From contig JAKUHH010000290.1 in the NCBI GenBank assembly GCA_022701365.1, positions 62,001-126,000 on the forward strand: a DNA stretch of 64,000 nt, read 5' to 3'. Below, piece after piece: positions 34,530-43,226 of the stretch. Each line of letters opens with the position of its first letter. Position 1 is the stretch's first letter. The stretch is from Mycocentrospora acerina. Taxonomy: Eukaryota; Ascomycota; Dothideomycetes; Pleosporales. Both the position numbers and the translations under genes were made by a program. The notes below the pieces were generated by a model, which saw only the letters and a program-made list of their open reading frames with translations, made no database searches and had not been told where the DNA came from.

Positions 34530-34895
34530 TCAACGTCTTAAGCATGTATTCAGCTTACATTGAGAATGCAGTAAAGTTATTTTAATTCTCACGAGGAACA
34601 AAACTAGGAAAACCGCGTCCATAACTCCCTCGTTCTTGTTTTTCTCACATATAACAGTCACACAAAACAGATTCTTCGACGCATTTACTGATACCACCTG
34701 AAAAATTTCTGTTTCTAAAGCCTTTGCAAAGTCTACTAGGATACGTTCAATAGGGCCTTGAGATTCCCTGCGGAAGGTTATAAAATCAGAGTTGGGCCCT
34801 GCATAGAGGTTGTGCCAAATGATAGTGACATCAAATTCGTCATGTCTAGCAGCCAGGATCGATGCTAGAAAGGAGAAGGCAAATAATTAGCGTAT
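34530..34895 (-). pseudogene. Start-less secreted-protein-like frame, possibly RIP-damaged
   Basis: A minus-strand frame of 118 codons is open from 34886 to the TGA at 34530 and has no ATG at its head. Its first residues, LFAFSFLASILAA, read as a signal-peptide core, followed by RHDEFDVTIIWHNLYAGPN and other protein-like sequence. Directly upstream in frame stand TAA (34889-34887) and ATA (34895-34893). These are the codons that CpA-to-TpA changes would leave from CAA and ATG. Two cysteine pairs at most; no family recognised. The alternative is that 34865 is a splice acceptor of the Cys-rich gene next door and this frame is chance. Confidence 0.35.
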
Positions 34896-35399
34896 TGTAA
34901 TGTCGACGTGTTGAGTTACCCGACTAGACTTGCAAACTCTCATAGTATTTGCCCTTAAGCTTTCGTTGCAGACCAATCAAGTCCTATCTTGAGTTGGAAA
35001 TAGATTAAAAGGGACAACATACATGGAGCATTCGCATCTGGCATTTTTGCAGGTGTCGTTTAGGTCGTTATTACAGAGATAGGTTCTTTCGGAGTCGCAG
35101 CGGCACTGATTTATTCCTACCTCGTAACACCAAGTGATGAGATTACGGTCGCTATCGGGGCAGTTGCACTCGTATTTTACGCGGGCGAATATGTCGTTCC
35201 GTTACGCTGGGTGGATAGTTAGTCGTCGTCGTATCTATGGCATTTTGTGAAGACCCAGCGTTCGACATACGACGATTTTATCGGCTGGTGCAGCAGATGT
35301 GATGGTAGATCCGACGGTTGTAAAGGAATGTGCAGCTATTGTGACAGGTAGAAGCTTGGGGAGAAGGAGAGTGAGGGCGGGGGCAGGAAAAATCATCAT
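34846..35399 (-). CDS. Candidate ten-cysteine small secreted protein
   Basis: The model has three exons: 35271-35399, 35023-35168 and 34846-34864, for 97 residues. Exon 1 starts MMIFPAPALTLLLPKLLPV, a hydrophobic secretion-type leader. Exon 2 is cysteine-dense (CNCPDSDRN, QCRCDSE, RCECS). Exon 3 closes with DPGC. The total of ten Cys is even, as expected for a disulphide-knotted protein. Donors are both GTATGT and the last acceptor (TTTCTAG) is strong. The weak point is the first acceptor, TACGAG: a better-looking CACCCAG lies 37 bases earlier but brings a stop codon into frame. So either the splice is unusual or the gene is damaged. A shorter last intron ending near 34988 is possible. Function unknown. 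Confidence 0.4.
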
Positions 35400-35539
35400 T
35401 GTATAAGTAGGCAGCAGCAGGTGGCAAATTAGGCAGACCAATGAGGAGTTTAGGTGGAATTTGGATTGAACTTACTTCTTTATTTTTTGGATTTTATATT
35501 AATCCTACAAAAATTGAAGCGAGGAACCGAGAATTAGGA

Positions 35540-35905
35540 TTACGGCACAGTTAGCCTCCTAATGTGTCGAGTTGCAGCTGTCCACCATAGACAGCTTCCT
35601 TCAGCAATAGCTGATCCTGAAAATCTGCATTGGTAGGGGTTGCCAACTTCAGCTTCGTAATCCTTTTGGTTTATACATTCATATCTTCCTCCATAGCAGG
35701 AATCTTGAATTTCTCTCCGTTTATGAACTCTTTCAAGCGACCTGTACAAGTATACGCGAGCTGCATGACACATTAGTTGCAAAGCAATTCTGCGATACTA
35801 ACATAATCGACTTTGCTATTCAGAATGAAGCACGAGTTTCCAATTTCGATGTTGAATCGCCAGCCTGGTATTCAGATGGTATCCACTCTTTGTCTCCACA
35901 GTGAG
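35540..35905 (-). pseudogene. Remnant of a cysteine-containing small protein gene
   Basis: Coding-like pieces with cysteines are spread over more than one frame on the minus strand. They are CGDKEWIPSEYQAGD near 35900-35855, FNIEIGNSCFILNSKVDYV near 35850-35800, and DSCYGGRYECINQKDY with YQCRFSGSAIAEGSCLWW at about 35710-35570, ending in TAA at 35540. A 38-nt candidate intron (GTATCG...ACTAATG...TGCAG, 35798-35761) joins two of them but is very short. I cannot build one clean model, so I read it as a decayed gene. An unusually spliced live gene is the alternative. Confidence 0.35.
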
Positions 35906-37771
35906 TAAAGAGACGGTGATGTGCTTAAAACAAGCTTAGCGGGCTTGATCGCATAATTCTACGCCGCGTCAATGCTTGTTAATGGCACAGATATGTGAAT
36001 AAACTAACAGCTAGTAAAAGATACGTACTACGATCCACGTTAGAGGGGCAGATAGAGCTTCTCTGCGTGTCTACCTGCCTTTGTAGGCAAGAGCAGACTG
36101 CAACTGCGACATTTATATCTGTTAACTTGTGCTGCAGCGTGCAGCTAGGAGGATAGGATTGGGTAAAAAATGCATTGACACGACTTTTAGATGACAGAAC
36201 TACGATTATCTAGGTAGGTACTAGGCACAATACGCCTCCACGGCGTTTCTAATAGCTTTATTCAATATTCGCGGCATCCTACGAGGCGGCATCCCAGCTT
36301 GCTGTACCGTGGCCTAGATCGCTAAATCGCAGCCTAGTTTACTGTGCCATAGCTTGATCGCATAACTCTCCCAGACTATAGTATGCAGTCTTGTACTTTT
36401 TTACTACGCAGCTTGTGGCAAACGTTGAGAACAATCCGATAATAGCTGCGTTGCATTACTGGGAACTTGAAATCCAGATCTAAATATTTGAACAAATCCA
36501 AAAACTTGTCAACAGTACGGGTTAAAGCTCGATTATCCTAGAGCTGTATTATATACTCATGTGACTTCTGACTATTCATGGTCATGCACCGATGAAATTT
36601 TGGGTCCTAAGTGGAGTTGAAGTGAGTGCCTCCTGAAATAAGGGCACGAAGATGATTTAGTTCGAATTGAGTCCTTCTATGTGTTAATTTCATGCCTGAA
36701 ATCTTGTCAAATATTTAAACTGTAGATTTAGTTGCTTTTGACTTATGCGAGAGATGGAACATTTAAGCCGCAGTGAACAGTTCGGTGAACAGGGCTAAAT
36801 TAGTTGTCTTTTTTAAGCATTCTACAACCCCAAGTATCAGACTTGAGCCACTAGTCAGTTTCTGATGCTAAGTTAGACCAGTCGAAAACATTACGTGCTA
36901 GCCGTCACATGCAATAAACCCTTCCCCTTGTAGTGCCTGTGGATCAACAAGTAACATCGGTCGGAATTTTCGCCTTTGACACCATATGGAAGCGCTTCCT
37001 GATATTCGATAGCAAGCTCATATATCGTATCATGCAGCTCACGAAGTAGACGTGAAAAAGGTCGTTTCTGCGGGTTTCAAGCATGCTGCAAGAGTCCCTT
37101 CATTCGAAGACAATCAAAATTAAAAATAATTCGAAATTTGGAACTTTCAAGTAGCGATAAGACATCTGTAGTGCGGAGTAGTTAGGTACAGTCTTGAACT
37201 ACTTGCACAGACATAAGCGGACGGGTGATGAAGTGTGGATGCATGGATGAGCGACGATACTACACCTCGTCAATGCCGATGAACAGCCGAAGACTTATCA
37301 AGGATGGATAAGCCTGTAGCAGTACGTACTCATGAAGCATGAAAGTTGATAATGTAACTAGCTACAATGCGGAGTTGTCCTTGCTTACATTTCCACAAAC
37401 TTTGCCTTGTTTCAACTACAACACGTAGAATTGACTTTTAGTTTGAGTTTTCGGCCGTTTCCCGGTGTTGACAAAGTACATTATTTTGATACACTTAAAC
37501 GGCCCGTGCATTTGAATAGTCCCTATGGTCTATCCCTGTAAGGTCCTGACCGTTCCCGTGAAAGAAGTGGTATCACCAATCAAAACCTCAGGTCTAAGAT
37601 GAGAAGCTTTGAAGGTCATATTGGATTTCAATTTCGGAGAGACAAGGTAGATATTGGTAAGTAGTCGGTAGGGATTACTCACACTCGCTGCCACAGTAGA
37701 AAAGGCGTCAGCGTCCGTATTGTCATATTTTTCTTCACGTCTGGGCGACTGCCAGCTTTCTGACACTTGCC
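35906..37771. other. AT-rich gene desert
   Basis: No frame of interest. The stretch contains short internal near-repeats such as TTGATCGCATAA (35945 region; a related TTGATCGCATAA near 36353), which hint at degraded repeated DNA. The last 250 bases should hold the P450 promoter. Confidence 0.45.
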
Positions 37772-39301
37772 ATGTCGACCGGAGCGTCCTCAATTTTCAA
37801 CATGTTCGCCAACTCCGCCACTCCACATGGGTCAAATGCCAATGTTTGGTGGGATAAAATCTGGATCATCTTGGGCTTTCTGGTTGTTTTCCAAACAGTC
37901 AAGATGGTCTACAATGCAAATTTTCACCCTTTACGAGCCGTCCCTGGACCTTGGATTAGCTCGGCAACTTCTGCGTGGATCCGGTGGCAGAGATGGAATG
38001 GCAAGCTGTCATTCGAAGCGGATAAACTTATGACTAAGTATGGGCCAATCGTCAGGATCAGTCCAAATCTTGTAATCTTGAACGACTCTGAAGCAGTTGA
38101 AAGAATCTTTATAAGAAAGGACTTAGATACCTCTCCGAAGTCGATCCGGGCTTTGCGTGTTGGCGGCCATGACTGGACTGTTACATATCCACAACACCCT
38201 ATTGCACGGCTGCGACGACACCCCGTCATGATTGCTACGACGACGAAGAATCTCAAGCTCCGCCATCAGGTTTTCGTCACAAACACTGAAGCTATGGTTC
38301 GGGACCTTGCAAATTCAGACGGAGCGAAATCAGAGGACATTGTCTACCACCTCCGCATTTGTACTTTGAAGAATTCGCAAGTAATCATGGGAGGCTCAGG
38401 AGTGGACCTCGACCCTAGCGACTTTCCCAAAGTTGTCGGAGAGTATAATTTTCTTGTTGTTTGGAGACTATGCCTTCCTGAATGGCTATTTAGCTGGCTA
38501 CAGTATGGCCCGTTCCAGCATTCTCGCTTCCGCATACGATCAAGCGATAAGCTTTTCGACCTGGGCGAAGAGATGTGTCGACAAGCCGCGGAAGGTAAAG
38601 ACAAAACATTCGAGGAGGACCCTAGCATCTATAAGCTATTCACCGACCACAACGCAAAGTACCCCACACAATCATGGACTGGTCCCGAGCTCGGTGCGGA
38701 AATGGCTGGCCAAGTGCTTGCTGCCACGGAGACAACTTCATCTGCACTCGCATTCATCTACTACGAATTGGCAAGGAACCAATCCCTCCAACAGAATCTC
38801 TACGAGGAAGTTCACGCTCACGAAGGATACGAGGAACTCGATTCGCTGAAGCTCCTAGACGCATGTATCAAGGAAGGTCTTCGATTCCGCCCACCAGTCG
38901 CCCTTACAGGAAGCCGCATGGTACCGAAAGGAGGAATGCAAGTTCTCGACTACTTCCTCCCAGCCGGCACCGTCATCACAACCCAGTCTCTATCAATGAG
39001 CCGACAAAGACCCGACCTTTTCCCAGACTTTGACAGCTACAACCCGAGCCGCTGGCTGGACGATGAAAACAGCGCCGAAAAACGCCGCCATCTGGTGCCG
39101 TTTGGTATCGGAGCCCGACGTTGTCCGGGAGGTAATATGGCCACCTACCAGATGCGGCTCCTCCTAGCGGCCACGTTTCGTGCATTCAAGATCACCTTAG
39201 CACCGGAAACAACTCCTGAAATGATGGCACCATTCGAAGCTAATGGCTATCGCTCCCGTCATGATAGGTGCGACTTGATTTTCACCCCTCGAAAGACTTG
39301 A
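37772..39301 (+). CDS. Cytochrome P450 monooxygenase
   Basis: An intronless 509-residue frame. An N-terminal hydrophobic anchor (IWIILGFLVVFQTV, about 30-44) is followed by the proline hinge VPGPW. The I-helix has AGQVLAATETTSSA (oxygen-binding A-G-x-E/D-T-T pattern). The K-helix ExxR is EGLRFRPPV. PERF-like YNPSRWLDD precedes the heme loop FGIGARRCPGG with axial Cys near 451. All key parts are present and the length is full. It is an ER-bound oxygenase that needs NADPH-P450 reductase; the substrate is unknown. It stands alone at the right end of the AT-rich island with more G/C than its flanks and no introns, which could mean an imported or strongly selected gene. The nearest possible partners are the two SDRs and the C6 regulator. 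Confidence 0.93.
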   Translation: MSTGASSIFNMFANSATPHGSNANVWWDKIWIILGFLVVFQTVKMVYNANFHPLRAVPGPWISSATSAWIRWQRWNGKLSFEADKLMTKYGPIVRISPNLVILNDSEAVERIFIRKDLDTSPKSIRALRVGGHDWTVTYPQHPIARLRRHPVMIATTTKNLKLRHQVFVTNTEAMVRDLANSDGAKSEDIVYHLRICTLKNSQVIMGGSGVDLDPSDFPKVVGEYNFLVVWRLCLPEWLFSWLQYGPFQHSRFRIRSSDKLFDLGEEMCRQAAEGKDKTFEEDPSIYKLFTDHNAKYPTQSWTGPELGAEMAGQVLAATETTSSALAFIYYELARNQSLQQNLYEEVHAHEGYEELDSLKLLDACIKEGLRFRPPVALTGSRMVPKGGMQVLDYFLPAGTVITTQSLSMSRQRPDLFPDFDSYNPSRWLDDENSAEKRRHLVPFGIGARRCPGGNMATYQMRLLLAATFRAFKITLAPETTPEMMAPFEANGYRSRHDRCDLIFTPRKT

Positions 39302-40420
39302 CACCATCCAACACATTAGATTTTTGTTGTAGACGGTTCGGTATGCTCCGGTTGTTTTGATAGATCGCCACGTGGAAACGCTTGGCCTGTGAGATCCCAA
39401 TCGCATACGCACGTGTTGACTTATCATTTTTGTACTAGTTTGAATCTATAGACTCGCGCTCGTTTGAAATTTTGATATCTTTATCACAGTACCATAGACT
39501 TTCATCACAGTCACTTATCAAGCCCAAAAGCCAGACAATCGTGAAGAGAAGAGCCCTGCCACACCAAATTCTTCACACCGCTCTGCACAAAGAAGACATG
39601 CTAGCGTGAACCAAGCTTCCGAAGACCAGGACGAGCCTTCGGAGACGGACAGCAATATCCCGACATCTAGGTAGGCAACGGCCATCAAGCCGCACCTCTC
39701 ACAGATAAATCGGGCCCCGGAGCCGACCTCAAACTATAAGGGGACACACTAGTCCGGGGGCTAAAGATGCTAGATAAACTCAATCACTCCCTGTCGACCT
39801 ACTACCACAACAATCTTATACGATACAATATCAGAAGGAGACCAATAAGATAAGAGACTGTATTTCTAATCTCCAGTGCACGTGTAAATCCAAATTAAAC
39901 GGATATTAACGATTATCATCTGCTACAATCAAATTGTGTTGACGATCACTCACTGTATCATCGTTGCACATTTGCTCTGCGCAAGACGGCACGGGACGAA
40001 GATTTACTTTGGATGTGCAATTATTAATTTCACGTCACTTTAATGCGGAGAAATATGTCCAGAAATCCCGTTGTTCCCTTATGAACAAATTGCACAGTTC
40101 AGTGTAGAATCGAGTGGTGAAATTGCTGGTTTGTGGGTTACATATCCATGTTTAACTCGGGAGGCAAGTTTATATAGAGAGAAAATCGAAAGGTTCAACT
40201 TGGTTAGAATGTCCGAGTCGTTGACATGAGTAGGCAGTGAAGCAAATACATGAAATAATCAAATGTATCGAATTGGAGTAAGCACTGAGCAAAGAGAAGT
40301 AATAAAAACGTCTTTCGCACAAAGACAGAAGACACTGCACCATGATGGTCCCCATATTCCATCTCCCTCTCTCCAGTATTCCAAGAAATTTCCAAATAGC
40401 CCCAAACTCACCACAAAAAC
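39302..40420. other. AT-rich intergenic, right edge of island
   Basis: No gene is supported. Composition returns to normal near 40.4 kb, where the RS-rich gene ends. Confidence 0.45.
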
Positions 40421-42800
40421 TTAAACATCCCGCCAGCTTTTTGCAGCCAGCCTCTCAGTGAGCGGCCTAAACTCCGACCCTCTCTCACTACCCTGGTCAA
40501 TCATCCTCAAAGTCCTTCTTCTCTCCACAAATGTAGCCGGCTTTCCGTCCTCGTCGATGCCTTTCCAGCGCCTGATGTGCATCACTTCGCCAGAATGCGC
40601 ACTGTCAGAGTCGGTCAAGTCCAAATAGTTTTTTTCTTTGTGACTGGGTGGCAGAGTCGGAGAATGAGCACGTCCGGCGCCCCGAGTACCATCCGAGTTG
40701 CGGTAGCTGAAATATGTTGATCGCTCAGGTGGCGGGGATAATGGAGAGAGACAAGCCGTGCGGCCACGCAATAGACATGGGTTTGGAGAGACATGACGCG
40801 TACGACTTTCCTCAAAACGACGAACGGGTGGGGGTGAGGGGGACACTCCACGAGACCGACTCATGCGAATCTTTTCGTAGTCTCGTAAAGGCGATAATGA
40901 GGCCCGTCGAATCCTCAGGTCGTCCATAGCACGTGTGGGCGAAGAAGCTGATCGTACGTCACCATACCTACGGCGTGAGTACTCGTGATAGCGCTTGTAG
41001 TCGTCATTGAAAGACGGCTCATCATCAGTATGTCTCGTCGGCATTTTAGCACTTTCAAAAGCCGGACGCTCATTCCTCCTTTCTGGAGCGAACTGTACCC
41101 GAGAGCTGCCAACTTCGACAGATGTGCTTTGCTGGCTGTCGCGTAGGGCAGTTCTTCTCCTATACGCAGTCTCGTAATCCCTCCCTGCTGGCTTTAAAAT
41201 ACCCCGACTTGGTGATTCTCTTTCCTCTTGCGAGACAGACCCAAGATTTGTAGATATTTCGTCGGATTCCGTCACATTATCCCGACGATCTGGCATGACC
41301 GCTCGAAACGCTCGGGGGTGCGATGCCATCCGAATTTCAGCATTCCTTTGCCGCCGCCCACGAGTTTCAATGCAGTCATGAACCGGAGATACACTTCGAC
41401 TTCTAGGCCATCGCTCCTGTGATTCGCTGTGGTAGGCAGTTCTTGTAAATCTGGTGCGTACAGGAGGAGGCGACGGACTGAGTTCGACGATCCTGGAGAT
41501 TTGGCGGACTGGCGATACCTTCCTATATGAGTGAGTACGGACCACATCTGGTGGAGGCCATACCTCGCTAGATCTCGAGATACTATGGGACGACTGAGTG
41601 GAGGCAGAAAATTTGCCATCCAGCCTAGGTTTTGCGCGAGTTATATCTGGCGGTGGCCAAACTTCCCCATACCTTGAAGATCGACGTGGACTCAACGAGG
41701 AAACTTGAACCCTGGCCTCCCTTCTCTGTTCTTGCAGCGAATTGTCATCACGCTGAAGTACCCCCAGGCCCATCCTCGTCCGGCTAGTACCCTCTCTGAA
41801 GGTGCGAGGACGACTGGGTGAATGCCTCACGACGTACACTTCTTCCCGACTTCGTCGCCTACCCCGGCGCTCACTCATGTCGGCATCAATGCGAACGGAC
41901 TCTCTTGGCCAGTCGCATGGCTCATCGGCGATGCATGTTCTGATTCGAGTGTATCTGCTCTCAGAGTGCTGCCTATTCTTCATCCTCTTCTTACACCTAC
42001 GACATGGTGTTGTGACCAAAGGCCTACCCGGTATGACTGGGTTGTTGCGATGAAAACCTGCTGAGCGCATCCTACCACATTCGCTGCAAGTATGACATAG
42101 CAATACTGGTACTGTCTGATTCTTGATTTGCGGCAGTGGTTCTTCCATTCCAGCAGGCGCGGGGGGGTGTTCGTGCTGATGATAGTGATAGTACTCATTG
42201 GTTTGCTTCTGCCTGGACTCGACAACCTCGCCTGAACAAGCACGTGGAACTGTCATGGTACCAGCTGTATCATTTCTCCACCCATTTGAAGGCGCCATGG
42301 AATCGATATACTGGCATCCCGCACTGTGAATTGGCGGATGAGGTAGTCGACTGGCGTAGTTCCCTGGAAGCTGAATGTGTTTCTGAGAAGCCTCACTTCC
42401 ACCCAACACTGATGGACGGTGAGGGATACCGTTCTCACCGAAACCGCTATACCCAAGTCCACCTTGAGGCAAGCCACCCTGATATCCTAGGAATGGAGTG
42501 ACAGAAGCCGGAGCAGCAGGCGGAGGTGTAGGAGCAACAGGCGGAATCTGGAGACCAGGGAATTGCTGCAAAGTGTAAGCTACCGTGAGATTTCACGTAC
42601 AAGTGAACGGTCTGCTTCTTCATTCAATTGTCAGTCGTCTTTCCAATAGTTACACTGAAGCTGATTACTCACACAGAATACAGAAATGGGTTGCCTGGTT
42701 GAGCAATAGCGCCTGGATACTCGGGAACTGGCTGACTACCACTAGAGCTGGCAGTGCCCATGTAAGCAGCAAAGGCCTTTCGTTGCTCCTCGTTCGCCAT
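40421..42800 (-). CDS. Zinc-ribbon and RS-rich protein of unknown function
   Basis: Two exons, 42675-42800 and 40421-42565, give 756 residues. The ATG at 42800 opens MANEEQRKAFAAYMG. The 109-nt intron with GTGTGA and TTTGCAG is the only pair I found that keeps frame; a GTGAGT donor two bases on does not. The N-terminal 160 residues are Pro/Gly-rich. A four-Cys ribbon at about 200-236 (CHTCSECGRMRS ... PCRRCKK) likely binds zinc. The remaining 500 residues are rich in Ser-Arg, Arg-Ser and SP(P) units (SPSPPPVR, SPVHD), as in RNA-processing proteins. I do not know the family. A nuclear RNA or chromatin role is a guess from composition. Confidence 0.65.
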
Positions 42801-43226
42801 GTTGTCTATGGGAGGCGCGAGCGTGTGAAGTATGTGCCTGTAGATCTGTTTTTGCAGCCGAGGAAGGCACGAAGATTGGCACGTTGAGAGAAGAAAAGGC
42901 GACAAGATGGACAGTTGCGTAGCAGGTCCTGCAGGAATGAAAGTGAAGGAGAGAAAAGGTCAACCTTTAAAAGAGATTGATACGTGAAGTGAGTTAGTTT
43001 ATAATCACTCGAAGTGAAAGACAGATCAACACTGCAAGATATAGTTCACAGACACTTTGGAAGTAACCTCAAAATCTCATCACAACCTCTTCTCAAAAAC
43101 ACCTCATTGGGGTATAAAAGTTCTATTATTCTTTCCCAAAACGCCTGTTGCCAAACGTCCTAGTTCAGCCTATTTTTACAGACACTCAAAACATGCAATA
43201 TGAAATTGTGTGCGAACAAAGCAAAC
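42801..43226. promoter_or_regulatory. Intergenic between STT3 and the RS-rich gene
   Basis: This 426-bp stretch holds the STT3 3' end and the RS-rich gene promoter. No further feature is seen. Confidence 0.4.
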
